Made by a program: the position numbers and the translations under genes. Under the pieces are notes generated by a model. It did no database searches. It was not told the DNA's origin and saw only the letters and a list, made by a program, of their open reading frames with translations. From an uncultured Bacilli bacterium (GTDB lineage: Bacteria; Bacillota_I; Bacilli_A; RF39; UBA660): 34,199 nt of DNA. Below, in pieces: positions 7,049 through 14,728 of this stretch (position 1 is its first letter; each line of letters opens with the position of its first letter). The DNA is taken from positions 1 through 34,199 of the forward strand of contig CANRPY010000014.1 in assembly GCA_947632595.1 (NCBI GenBank). The letters run 5' to 3'.

Positions 7049-7948
7049 ATGAAAGCTTTGTGTGTTGGACACTCAACGTATGATACTACGTTACCTGTAG
7101 ATTTTTATCCTGAAGAGAATTTAAAATATCGTATTAAAAGACAAATTGTTTGTGGTGGAGGACCTGCTTCTAATGGTGCTTATTTACTTGCAAAATGGGG
7201 ATTTGATACAACTATTGTTTCGGTAGTTGGAGATGATTTTTACGGAGATAAAGTAATTGATGACTTTGAAAAAATAGGTGCAAATACGGAATATTTATTA
7301 AAGTATCCTGGTTATCATACTTCTAGTAGTTATATTATTGCAAATATGAGTAATGGATCTCGTACAATTCTTACTTCTAGAATTGCTCCTGTTCGTAAGA
7401 TTGATAAAGAAATTACAGTTACTGATGCTGATGTTATTCTAATTGATGGAGAACATCCGGAAAGTGCGATGGATGCTTTACAAAAGAATCCGAATGCTAT
7501 TTCTGTTTTAGATGCTGGAAGATTAAATGATGATACTAGGGCTCTTGGAAAAATGGTTACTTATCTTATTTGCAGTCATGATTTTGCAGAAGAGTTTTCT
7601 GGTATGAAGACAGATGTTAGAGATTTTAATACTTTGGTCGCTATTTATGAGAAATTAAGAGAATATTTTCAGACTAATGTTATTATTACTTTGGAAGCAA
7701 ATGGATCTTTTACTATGATCAATGGTGTTTATCGTATTATTCCAAGTGTTTCTGTAAAAGCTTTAGATTCTACTGGAGCTGGAGATATTTTTCATGGAGC
7801 ATTTACCTATTTTATTGGAATGGGATATCCTTTAGAAGAGGCGATTCGTTGTTCTTCTATTACTAGTGCTATCTCTGTTACTAGAATTGGATCTCGTTTT
7901 TCTATTCCTAATTTATCGGAAGTGTTAGAATATAATGATGTTATATAA
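7049..7948 (+). CDS. PfkB-family carbohydrate kinase
   Basis: A 299-aa sugar kinase of the ribokinase/PfkB family. GGGPASNGAYLLAKWG (36-51) is the substrate-binding signature and DSTGAGD (240-246) carries catalytic base D246; the C-terminal helix-strand segment is complete. Start ATG7049 sits after AAGGTG; the in-frame GTG7043 is inside that site. The GGGPASN form differs from the GGKGANQ of the kinase fused to a phosphatase at 3150, so the two kinases probably use different sugars. It overlaps the Smr gene. The substrate (fructose, ribose, nucleoside or other) is not determinable. Confidence 0.88.
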   Translation: MKALCVGHSTYDTTLPVDFYPEENLKYRIKRQIVCGGGPASNGAYLLAKWGFDTTIVSVVGDDFYGDKVIDDFEKIGANTEYLLKYPGYHTSSSYIIANMSNGSRTILTSRIAPVRKIDKEITVTDADVILIDGEHPESAMDALQKNPNAISVLDAGRLNDDTRALGKMVTYLICSHDFAEEFSGMKTDVRDFNTLVAIYEKLREYFQTNVIITLEANGSFTMINGVYRIIPSVSVKALDSTGAGDIFHGAFTYFIGMGYPLEEAIRCSSITSAISVTRIGSRFSIPNLSEVLEYNDVI

Positions 7949-8183
7949 TCATTTACCTAGTTTGGACTTGCATGGATATGATCGAGATTATGCAAGACTT
8001 CAAATTTTAGAGTTTTTAGAAGACCAACATAAACTGAAAAATAAAATGGTTTTGATTGTTCATGGAAGAGGGAGTGGAATCCTTAGAAAAATGACACAAG
8101 AAACCTTAAAAAAACATAAATATGTTGTAAATTATAAGATTGATAATTTTAATGATGGAATGACTGTTGTCACATTGAAATAA
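7935..8183 (+). CDS. Stand-alone Smr-domain protein
   Basis: An 82-aa protein consisting of little more than one Smr (small MutS-related) domain: LDLHGYDRDYA near the start, VHGRGSGILR in the middle and a C-terminal NDGMTVVTL strand. Smr domains are nucleases, best known for ribosome rescue (SmrB-type) and at the end of MutS2; the conserved DLHG and HGRGSG elements are intact here. ATG7935 or ATG7938 overlaps the end of the kinase gene by 14 or 11 bp, so translation is probably coupled. No KH or coiled-coil region is present. Confidence 0.85.
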   Translation: MMLYNHLPSLDLHGYDRDYARLQILEFLEDQHKLKNKMVLIVHGRGSGILRKMTQETLKKHKYVVNYKIDNFNDGMTVVTLK

Positions 8184-8185
8184 TG

Positions 8186-8214
8186 TTGACTTAGCAGTCA
8201 TTTTATGTTAGTAT
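8186..8214 (+). promoter_or_regulatory. Promoter of the envelope-protein operon
   Basis: TTGACT (8186-8191), 17-bp spacer, TAGTAT (8209-8214) preceded by TG one base away. The -35 lies in the left arm of a small hairpin (8187-8191 with 8196-8200) followed by TTTT, which may act as a weak terminator for the Smr gene. AGGAGGGGG follows at about 8235. Confidence 0.65.
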
Positions 8215-8248
8215 AGTGAGCATGTGTATCTACTAGGAGGGGGATTTT

Positions 8249-10228
8249 ATGTACACAGAAGAGTACGAAAAAAGGGGATTTCCTATTAAGGGCTTTTTTA
8301 TTAAGCTTTTATTGGTAATAATCATTGTACTTTTATTATTATGGTTAGTACCAAAATTATTTACTTCAAAGGCAGATTCTAAAAGTAGTTCAAGTTGTAG
8401 TGGGAGCGATACTTGTGATACTTCTAGTATTCGTGCTTTAACATCTCAAATTTTTGCAGATAACCTTGAAAGAATGAGAGATGCTGCCATTCCATATTAT
8501 ACTGCAGAAAGACTTCCTAAACAGGTAGGGGAGTCTGTTCAAATGACTCTTAGTGATATGATTGGTAAAAAATTAATTGTTCCACTTATTGATCAAAATG
8601 GAAAAGCAGTTGATGTTGAGAAGAGTTATGTTAAAGTTACTAAAATGGATGATGAATATCTTTTAAAAGTTAATTTAAAAGATAGTGAAGATGAGGATTA
8701 TATCTTAGTTCATTTAGGTTGCTATGCATACTGCGATTCTTATGTTTGTCAAAAACAAACTTCAACTTCTGTTGGAACTAAGTCAGGAGTTACGAATCCT
8801 GTTGTACCAGGAAAGCCAACGGTTTCTACAACGACACCATCTAATCCTAAATGTGTTGCAAACGGAAATAAATATTATGATCGTAATGGTAATCGTGTTT
8901 CTGAGGTGGATTACCTTAAGAGTTGTCAAGCTCCTAAATGCCAAATCGTTAATGGATACTATTTTGGTTATAATGGTAACTCTGTTACAAAATCTAGATA
9001 TGAAAGTGAATGTAAGGGAAGTACTACTCCAACTTATACATGTACTTATCGTAATGGTAAATACTATGATCGTAAGGGTAAGGTAGTTTCTCATGTTGAT
9101 TATATTATTAGCTGTATGGCTCCAAAATGTGAAATCGTAGATGGTTACTATTTTGGTAAATATGGTGATAAAGTAACGAAATCTACTTATGAGAGACAAT
9201 GTGAGGATGATACTCCAACTTATACATGTACTTATCGTAATGGTAAATACTATGATCGTAAAGGTAACGTAGTATCTCATGTTGATTACATTATTAGCTG
9301 TATGGCTCCAAAATGTGAAATCGTAGATGGATATTATTTTGGTAAATATGGTGATAAAGTAAGTAAATCTACTTATGAAAAAGAATGTGGTAGTCAAAAA
9401 GTAGAATACTTATATGAATATGAAAAAACAACAGGAGCTAGATTCTCTTCTTGGACAAATTGGAGTGCTTGGGATAAAACAAATTGTAGTACTCAAGAGA
9501 TTAATTGTAATGATTCTGATCCATCTTGTTTATTCAAACTTCAAATGTTAACAAGAAAAGAAAAAATTGGAACTTATCAAAAAACATATGCAAAAACAAG
9601 AGAAGTTCAAAAACAAACTGGTTCTTATAATTTAAAGAGTTGTGCTAACTATAATTATGTAGAAATTAATTCTAAATTATATGCTACTACAACGACAACA
9701 ACTTATACGACAATTGAGACAATTACTTCTACAACTTCTAAGTCTGTTGGTACTTGGAAATTTAATGGACGTGCAAGTTATAGTAATCCACCAAGAGATA
9801 CAGAATCTACTCATTATAAATTTGTAGGTGCTGATTATAGTTATTGTGGTGAGACTTGTACTACATTACCTAACTATTATTATGATTCTTATACTTATAC
9901 AGGTGGTTTAGCAAATGTTAGTTCAACAACAAGTTCTACTACAACATCTGGAACACCTTTAAGTGAGACTCATTTAGTAGGACAAACGACTTCTTATGCT
10001 GCTAGCTGCGGAGAATATGTTTATAAAACAATTCCTATTTATGGAACAATAACTGTTACTGAGAAAGCAACTAGAACAGAGCCTTTATATGGTGAAGTTT
10101 GCTATAAGAGTACAAAATCAAGAGAATTAATTAGCAAAGGTACTACTCAAACAAAATGGAGTTATTATAATAATACTTCCTTATTAAATGATGGTTGGGT
10201 ATATACTGGTAGAAGAAAGGTTAAATAA
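8249..10228 (+). CDS. Membrane-anchored cysteine-rich surface protein with tandem repeats
   Basis: A 659-aa protein with one membrane helix (about 15-37) after a short charged N-terminus, so nearly all of it is outside the cell. Order outside: Ser-rich linker; a roughly 100-residue globular region (60-168) ending in C158/C162/C167; a Ser/Thr/Pro linker; three repeats of about 62-64 residues built on (C)..NGKYYDR.G..VS.VDY...C.APKC.IV.GYYFG (about 196-383); a segment with three evenly spaced tryptophans, WTNWSAW; then a Thr/Tyr/Ser-rich C-terminal half with paired cysteines. The many cysteines suggest disulfide-stabilised modules. The Thr/Ser-rich stretches are plausible targets of the PMT encoded at 5328. 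It shares a promoter with the next gene (14-bp gap). Function unknown; adhesion or wall association is inference. Confidence 0.8.
   Translation: MYTEEYEKRGFPIKGFFIKLLLVIIIVLLLLWLVPKLFTSKADSKSSSSCSGSDTCDTSSIRALTSQIFADNLERMRDAAIPYYTAERLPKQVGESVQMTLSDMIGKKLIVPLIDQNGKAVDVEKSYVKVTKMDDEYLLKVNLKDSEDEDYILVHLGCYAYCDSYVCQKQTSTSVGTKSGVTNPVVPGKPTVSTTTPSNPKCVANGNKYYDRNGNRVSEVDYLKSCQAPKCQIVNGYYFGYNGNSVTKSRYESECKGSTTPTYTCTYRNGKYYDRKGKVVSHVDYIISCMAPKCEIVDGYYFGKYGDKVTKSTYERQCEDDTPTYTCTYRNGKYYDRKGNVVSHVDYIISCMAPKCEIVDGYYFGKYGDKVSKSTYEKECGSQKVEYLYEYEKTTGARFSSWTNWSAWDKTNCSTQEINCNDSDPSCLFKLQMLTRKEKIGTYQKTYAKTREVQKQTGSYNLKSCANYNYVEINSKLYATTTTTTYTTIETITSTTSKSVGTWKFNGRASYSNPPRDTESTHYKFVGADYSYCGETCTTLPNYYYDSYTYTGGLANVSSTTSSTTTSGTPLSETHLVGQTTSYAASCGEYVYKTIPIYGTITVTEKATRTEPLYGEVCYKSTKSRELISKGTTQTKWSYYNNTSLLNDGWVYTGRRKVK
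8834..9397 (+). repeat. Three tandem coding repeats (192 + 186 + 186 bp)
   Basis: Copies start at 8834, 9026 and 9212. The second and third (9026-9211, 9212-9397) are nearly identical at DNA level with a 186-bp period (62 codons); the first is diverged and about two codons longer. The near identity implies recent duplication or gene conversion, and the copy number may vary between strains. Confidence 0.9.
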
Positions 10229-10242
10229 GAGGGGTGTTTTCT

Positions 10243-13131
10243 ATGTATAAGAAAATTGCTAATATTGTTTTCTATAAAGTTTCTCAAGGAAATAAATTTG
10301 TAAAACAAGCAACTATCTTCTTTATGGATGGTACGATTCGAACAGTAACATTTGATGAAGGTATTGATGCTTGTGAACAAATTGTTCGAGAGAGAAATAT
10401 TCAAACAAAAGATGCTTTTCAAGCAATGATTAATCACGATATTGTTCATGTAGTTTCTGCAAAGGAATTTGATGATCATTTCGAAGATTATATTCCACAA
10501 GTTAAGAGTATTGAAGAAAGTGGCGCAGTTTATACTCGTAAAATGCCTGTTTCTCCTGCTCATTCATCTAAAAAGGGTGAAGATATGTCATCTTCTTCTC
10601 CAAGAGTGAATCCTGTTGTTAGTCAATCTGTAGACTCTATGAGAAGAGAGAAAACTTCTATCCCAACAGATATTCCTGTTACTGGAGAGGAAGACGAGGA
10701 TGATTTCTCTCGTGGAGATTCCACGGAGATTCCTAGCCCTGTTGTTTCTACTCCAATTTCTACAGGAACTCAAGAAAATCATAAAAATAATGATGGACTA
10801 TATCACTTTGATGATGAAGAGGAAGACGTTCAAGCTGACTCTAGAGGAGCATCTACTCCTTCTACGGGAGAGGATGGTCTATATCACTTCGATGATGAAG
10901 AAAATATAGATGTTCAAGCTGACTCTAGAGGCTCATCTACTCCTTCTCCAAGTGATGATGGATTATATCACTTTCATGATACGGAAGATGTTGATGCTGC
11001 TTCTATAGGTGTCGTAACTCCTTCTACAACTAGTGATGGAGAGGATACTCACAAAGAAGATTCTGCTTCTGATGATTCTATTTTTATTGATTCATCTGAT
11101 GGAACTGTTGACTCTTCTGATCAAACATCAGAATCTACTGATCAAGATGATATGGTTGACTTATATGAGTTTGTTGATGGAAGTCAACCTGTTACTTCTC
11201 AAGCAAGAGGAAATGCTTCTTCTACAGGAGAGAGTACTAGCGTGGAATCTGATGGCAAAGAGTTCTTTGAACAAGATGCAGGAGATGATTTTACCCCTCT
11301 TGCAGATGAGTCAACTCCACTTAGTGATTCTGCCTCTGCTAGTTCTTTTGATGATGACGAAATTCAAGAAGGTGATGGATTCTTCAAAAGATTATGGAAG
11401 AAGATTAAGAAAAATAGTCTTGTTAAACGTATCGTTTTATGTGTTACTGCTTTTGCAGTTGCTATAGGACTTGTCTCTTGTTCTCATCGTAAATCATTAG
11501 AAGGTGAAATGTATCAAAGCAATCTTACTTCTGCATCTGATACTTTACTAGATGGTGATGAAGAACTTATTTTTGGAGAATATGATAATCCTAATATTGT
11601 TCATAGTAGTGTTTTAGAAGATAAACAAGTTGCTGAGTTACTCAAAAATACAAAGAATGAATTCCAAAAAGGTGCTATGACTCATTTAGGAGAAGCCATG
11701 GACGGATTTAATAATGTTTTCTCTGCTTATTATATGGAAGAGGGAAAAGATGTTCGTGCTACTTTAAAATTTGAAGAGGCTGCTGCTTTACAAGTTGCCT
11801 ATAATGATTATTCTAAGGATCAATTAAAAGCTTACTTTAATGGTTCTGATATTCGCGCAGAAGATTTTACTCGATCTTATAAAGATGCTTCTTTACAATT
11901 AATGGGTGCTTATGCGATGGAAAATCAAGAACATCCTGTTGATATGTCTATGCTAATAGACTCTCAAGAAGGAAAAGATTTTTATCAAAAATACCATAAG
12001 GCATTCCTTGCTGCTAAGAGTGCAGAAGGAGAAGAACAGATTCGCCTTGTAAATGAATTTTATGCTATGGTACGTGATGATTTTCCAATTACGGAAAAGG
12101 TTCGTACAGAAGGTATTTCTCATGCAGAAAACTATGGAGAGTTAGCAGCTTATAAGTTATCTGTTGCTCCTATGATTGCTGCAGGGGAAACTTTATGGCA
12201 AAATTTAGATGTTGATCATACTTTAGTAGATGGTGAAATTGATTTTCTAAATGATTTAGGTTTATGTAATTATGCAGATAAGAGTTTTGAAAGAGCAGAG
12301 CTAATTGCTTTAACAACTCCTCAGGATGAAGATAATCCTAAATATTCTCAATATCAAGAAGCTTTTGAAGCATATTATCGTGATCACAATATTTATTATG
12401 TTGATGATGAACATCGCGAATTAACTCTTTTAGATTCTTTCCAAGATGCCGTTAATGGTCACTTTAATATTGTTGATGGAGAAGATGTATCTTCTTATGA
12501 GGGAGAGACTTCTACTTCTACTGAAACACATACAAAGACTTCTACTCATACAAAGACTACAACAACGACCCACGAAGAAACTACTACCAAAAATATTCCT
12601 ATTACGGATGAGGCAAAAGAACAAGTAGATCGTGAGATTGATGAGGAAAATGCTCGTGCGAAAGCAGAAGCTGAAAGACAAGCTGAAGAAGAAAGAAGAA
12701 GATTGCAAGAAGAAGCTGATAGACAAGCAGAACAAGTTCATGAAGAGGTTCGTCAAGATGATCAGGATTTACAAGATAAGATTGATGAAGCTAATCAACA
12801 AATTGATCAAAATCAATCTGATCATAATCCCGGTAATGATACTCCTGTAAATGAGGGAGATCTTGGACATGGAGTGGATTTTGATGATGATCATTCTGAT
12901 CAGAATGGTAATCTTGATCCATCTGTTGGAGGTATTACTACGGATCCATCTGGAGATCAATCCGATGAACCATTACCAGATCCAAACTTAACTGGTGCAG
13001 ACTTTGATGCTCGTGGAGATTCTTATTATTCTGCTACTGTTAGTTACTCATCTGCTGTTGATGAATACGTTGAGTCTTTAGCAGGGGATTCTTATTCTGA
13101 ATCTGGTTATGCTTATCAATATACAAAATAA
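10243..13131 (+). CDS. Large single-pass membrane protein with acidic repeats and coiled coil
   Basis: A 962-aa protein. Residues 1-90 form a small globular domain; 110-380 is a long acidic, Ser/Thr/Pro-rich disordered region that includes three DGLYHF repeats; a basic stretch (KRLWKKIKKN, 382-391) precedes one membrane helix (about 395-413), which by the positive-inside rule puts the acidic half in the cytoplasm and the rest outside. The ectodomain begins with a mainly helical region (430-750), then a Thr-rich linker (757-786), a Glu/Arg/Ala coiled coil (788-858), an Asp-rich part and a Ser/Tyr C-terminus. ATG10243 follows GAGGGG; the in-frame GTG10234 lies within that site. It is co-transcribed with the repeat protein upstream. 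No known family recognised; the layout suggests a scaffold linking cytoplasm and envelope. Confidence 0.78.
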   Translation: MYKKIANIVFYKVSQGNKFVKQATIFFMDGTIRTVTFDEGIDACEQIVRERNIQTKDAFQAMINHDIVHVVSAKEFDDHFEDYIPQVKSIEESGAVYTRKMPVSPAHSSKKGEDMSSSSPRVNPVVSQSVDSMRREKTSIPTDIPVTGEEDEDDFSRGDSTEIPSPVVSTPISTGTQENHKNNDGLYHFDDEEEDVQADSRGASTPSTGEDGLYHFDDEENIDVQADSRGSSTPSPSDDGLYHFHDTEDVDAASIGVVTPSTTSDGEDTHKEDSASDDSIFIDSSDGTVDSSDQTSESTDQDDMVDLYEFVDGSQPVTSQARGNASSTGESTSVESDGKEFFEQDAGDDFTPLADESTPLSDSASASSFDDDEIQEGDGFFKRLWKKIKKNSLVKRIVLCVTAFAVAIGLVSCSHRKSLEGEMYQSNLTSASDTLLDGDEELIFGEYDNPNIVHSSVLEDKQVAELLKNTKNEFQKGAMTHLGEAMDGFNNVFSAYYMEEGKDVRATLKFEEAAALQVAYNDYSKDQLKAYFNGSDIRAEDFTRSYKDASLQLMGAYAMENQEHPVDMSMLIDSQEGKDFYQKYHKAFLAAKSAEGEEQIRLVNEFYAMVRDDFPITEKVRTEGISHAENYGELAAYKLSVAPMIAAGETLWQNLDVDHTLVDGEIDFLNDLGLCNYADKSFERAELIALTTPQDEDNPKYSQYQEAFEAYYRDHNIYYVDDEHRELTLLDSFQDAVNGHFNIVDGEDVSSYEGETSTSTETHTKTSTHTKTTTTTHEETTTKNIPITDEAKEQVDREIDEENARAKAEAERQAEEERRRLQEEADRQAEQVHEEVRQDDQDLQDKIDEANQQIDQNQSDHNPGNDTPVNEGDLGHGVDFDDDHSDQNGNLDPSVGGITTDPSGDQSDEPLPDPNLTGADFDARGDSYYSATVSYSSAVDEYVESLAGDSYSESGYAYQYTK
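10792..11040 (+). repeat. Three tandem coding repeats of about 81-84 bp
   Basis: Units start at 10792, 10873 and 10957. Each encodes DGLYHFDDEE..DVQADSRG.STPS or a variant; the third is the most diverged. Each unit holds one aromatic-histidine patch (LYHF) in an acidic Ser/Thr/Pro background, like a short linear binding motif. Confidence 0.85.
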
Positions 13132-13133
13132 TT

Positions 13134-13160
13134 AAAAAAGCGATCAAATTCGCTTTTTTT
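13134..13160 (+). terminator. Intrinsic terminator of the envelope operon
   Basis: Stem 13134-13143 with 13150-13159 (A6-GCGA pairing with TCGC-T6), 6-base loop, ending in a run of T. Confidence 0.9.
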
Positions 13161-13181
13161 CTTTATTTTTCAATAAAAAAG

Positions 13182-13210
13182 TTGACTTTTTTACTACTTT
13201 ATAGTATAAT
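13182..13210 (+). promoter_or_regulatory. Consensus sigma-A promoter
   Basis: TTGACT (13182-13187), 17-bp spacer, TATAAT (13205-13210). One of the few promoters here with both elements near consensus; it drives the 138-aa gene. Confidence 0.85.
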
Positions 13211-13226
13211 ATGTATACATTGAGAG

Positions 13227-13244
13227 TATAGAAGGGGTTCTATA
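13227..13244 (+). promoter_or_regulatory. Hairpin in the 5' leader of the 138-aa gene
   Basis: Perfect 7-bp stem (TATAGAA with TTCTATA) closing a GGGG loop, within about 15 bases of the predicted transcription start. CCTATAGG (13248-13255) follows and overlaps the Shine-Dalgarno GGGGG (13253-13257). The loop resembles a decoy Shine-Dalgarno; the hairpin could stabilise the mRNA or tune translation. Confidence 0.5.
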
Positions 13245-13266
13245 TTTCCTATAGGGGGTTGAATAT

Positions 13267-13683
13267 ATGACAAACTATTTATTTGAATATTTAGATGAGA
13301 ATGATTTTCGTAAGAAAGAAAGATCTGTACGTAAGTATAATATGTTAGCTTATAAGAAATTAACATTTACTTATTATCCAGAACTTCGTAAGGGTACTTT
13401 TTTAGGAAAAGAAGTTAGTCGTAATGAAAAAGATAATACTGTTAGTTACGAATTACAATTACCAACTGATGAATTATTTAAAAAAGTACATGGTCCTATT
13501 GTTTTACATTATACCGTTTATTTAGAGAAGAATATTATTTTACTTACTAATATTACTCCTGAAGGTATTTTAGATGAAGGACATAGAGCAGAATTATCTA
13601 CTTATAAAGGAGTTATGATTTCTAAGACAAATCCTGAAAAAGATATGTTTAAAATCAATCTTCTAAATATGTTGGGAAAATAG
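13267..13683 (+). CDS. 138-aa soluble protein, function unknown
   Basis: A soluble mixed alpha/beta protein with no signal peptide or membrane helix, preceded by a strong ribosome site (ATAGGGGGTT) and a consensus promoter, so probably well expressed. The sequence reads like a single compact domain with many charged residues (DENDFRKKERSVRKY near the start). I do not recognise a family. It is monocistronic, between its own promoter and a terminator that overlaps its stop codon. Confidence 0.7.
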   Translation: MTNYLFEYLDENDFRKKERSVRKYNMLAYKKLTFTYYPELRKGTFLGKEVSRNEKDNTVSYELQLPTDELFKKVHGPIVLHYTVYLEKNIILLTNITPEGILDEGHRAELSTYKGVMISKTNPEKDMFKINLLNMLGK

Positions 13684-13701
13684 AGAAAACTCTATTTTTT
13701 T
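13677..13701 (+). terminator. Intrinsic terminator overlapping the stop codon
   Basis: Perfect 9-bp stem AAAATAGAG (13677-13685) with CTCTATTTT (13690-13698), AAAA loop, T tract. The TAG stop at 13681-13683 is inside the stem. Confidence 0.9.
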
Positions 13702-13713
13702 TCTTGTTTTCTC

Positions 13714-13742
13714 TTGCGTTCATATTGGTTTTATGCTATTAT
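13714..13742 (+). promoter_or_regulatory. tRNA operon promoter
   Basis: TTGCGT (13714-13719), 17-bp spacer, TATTAT (13737-13742) with TG one base upstream. Transcription would begin shortly before the first tRNA. Confidence 0.65.
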
Positions 13743-13753
13743 TAAATAGCAAC

Positions 13754-13830
13754 GGACCCTTAGCTCAGTTGGTTAGAGCATCCGGCTCATAACCGGGCGG
13801 TCACAGGTTCGAGTCCTGTAGGGTCCACCA
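13754..13830 (+). tRNA. tRNA with CAT anticodon, probably tRNA-Ile2 (lysidine type)
   Basis: A complete cloverleaf of 77 nt with encoded CCA: acceptor GGACCCT/AGGGTCC, anticodon stem 5 bp, loop CTCATAA with CAT at 13788-13790, T arm CAGG-TTCGAGT-CCTG. CAT may be elongator Met, initiator Met or Ile2. The GGACC acceptor start and the CCGGCTCATAACCGG arm match my memory of tRNA-Ile2 in Bacillus and Mycoplasma, where TilS converts C34 to lysidine, better than elongator Met (GGCGG start). It is not an initiator, since the first acceptor pair is normal. Confidence 0.95.
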
Positions 13831-13840
13831 TTATATACAC

Positions 13841-13924
13841 GCGGGTATGGCGGAATTGGCAGACGCGCTAGACTTAGGATCTAGTGTCCCAGACGTGCAG
13901 GTTCAACTCCTGTTACCCGCACCA
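13841..13924 (+). tRNA. tRNA-Leu (TAG anticodon)
   Basis: A class II tRNA of 84 nt with encoded CCA: acceptor GCGGGTA/TACCCGC, anticodon stem CTAGA/TCTAG, loop CTTAGGA with TAG at 13875-13877, short variable arm and T arm GCAGG-TTCAACT-CCTGT. It reads CUN leucine codons. It lies ten bases after the upstream tRNA in the same transcript. Confidence 0.96.
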
Positions 13925-13931
13925 TTATGAT

Positions 13932-13969
13932 AGAAAACTCGGACTTTTATAGTTCGAGTTTTAATATGC
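13932..13969 (+). repeat. Left copy of a 38-bp imperfect direct repeat
   Basis: It matches 14861-14898 at 31 of 38 positions, including an unbroken 12-base core GGACTTTTATAG (13941-13952 and 14870-14881). The copies lie 929 bp apart and bracket the minus-strand gene at 14062-14694. This copy forms a good terminator; in the other the pairing is disrupted. Confidence 0.7.
13934..13962 (+). terminator. Intrinsic terminator after tRNA-Leu
   Basis: Stem 13934-13944 with 13952-13962 (11 bp, one G-T pair), 7-base loop, TTTT at the end. A diverged copy of this element occurs at 14861-14898. Confidence 0.8.
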
Positions 13970-13991
13970 TAACAGAAATGTTAGTTTTTTT
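13969..13991 (+). terminator. Second terminator behind the tRNA operon
   Basis: Stem CTAACA (13969-13974) with TGTTAG (13979-13984), GAAA loop, seven T. A tandem back-up to the first terminator. Confidence 0.75.
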
Positions 13992-14061
13992 AGATATAAA
14001 AAGCCAAATACTTGAATTTGACTTAAAAATTACTTTCTCTTTTTTGCAAAATATAATTAAG

Positions 14062-14694
14062 TTATTTTGAGATTTCTTGGTTGGATTTATATAAATCAAA
14101 AATAGATTTATATGTTTTTTCACCATCAATAATTATTTCTGAATAATCGCAAACTATCCTGTAATTACTACCGCTATTGAACCAAATGTCATATAACGAT
14201 TTTATTTCTTCTATTGATAATATTTCATTTACAAATTTTTTAACAGAATCCATATCATCTGATTCTATTGTTAGAAAATAATCATTTTCTTCATATATAT
14301 ATAAACCATCAAAATAATCTTCGTTATAATGATACTTGTCTGAAGAATAATTATATGTTACGTTTATTCCATATTTTAAACCTATATTTTTTATCTGATT
14401 CTGATATTTTTCATAAACTGATGATAAGATAGAAGTATAAATATTCGTTGTGATAAATCCACCTGCATAACTATCCTTAAAAGTATAAATATAGAATGTC
14501 ATATCATCCGTTTTCATTTCCATTATATAATCAGAATCTTCTATTTCGTGTTTATTGCCAGTTTTAATGGAATATAAATTCTTTAACTTTCTTTTCACTA
14601 TATTCTCGGGTTTTTGACTTTCAACCAAAGCAAATCCTAATGCTAGTACTAATAAAATTGTTATATATATTGTATTTAAAATTATTTTTTTCAT
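14062..14694 (-). CDS. Exported or membrane-anchored protein of unknown function
   Basis: A 210-aa protein with an N-terminal hydrophobic helix (about residues 4-23, MKKIILNTIYITILLVLALG) and no lipobox cysteine, so a signal anchor or signal peptide. The rest is hydrophilic and rich in Tyr, Asp and Glu, with alternating predicted strand and helix, and should lie outside the cell. Ribosome site AAGGTAGGAA on the minus strand. It is the only gene here that uses ATA for isoleucine freely, where the neighbours prefer ATT, which suggests foreign origin. It sits alone beside the tRNAs between diverged direct repeats. No family recognised. Confidence 0.65.
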   Translation of the reverse strand: MKKIILNTIYITILLVLALGFALVESQKPENIVKRKLKNLYSIKTGNKHEIEDSDYIMEMKTDDMTFYIYTFKDSYAGGFITTNIYTSILSSVYEKYQNQIKNIGLKYGINVTYNYSSDKYHYNEDYFDGLYIYEENDYFLTIESDDMDSVKKFVNEILSIEEIKSLYDIWFNSGSNYRIVCDYSEIIIDGEKTYKSIFDLYKSNQEISK

Positions 14695-14719
14695 AAATAT
14701 TTCCTACCTTTCTATCGCT

Positions 14720-14728
14720 ATTATATCA
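14720..14728 (-). promoter_or_regulatory. Extended -10 promoter for the minus-strand exported-protein gene
   Basis: On the minus strand TG-A-TATAAT, 25 bp upstream of the start codon. Confidence 0.65.

Noticed and set aside
8783-9397. Open frame of 204 codons on the minus strand
   Set aside because: It is the antisense of the tandem repeats of the surface protein. The composition (Thr/Ile/Phe repeats) follows from reversed repeat codons and there is no ribosome site.
9026-9397. CRISPR-like repetition
   Set aside because: The repeats are 186 bp, in frame, contiguous and coding; there are no short repeats with unique spacers anywhere in the window.
11033-11467. Open frame of 144 codons in another frame of the large membrane protein gene
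   Set aside because: Leu/Met-rich translation with no ribosome site; a shadow of the acidic Ser/Asp codons.
13754-13924. Attachment site for a mobile element at the tRNAs
   Set aside because: The repeat copies match the terminator, not the tRNA 3' ends, and no integrase or excisionase gene is present in the window.
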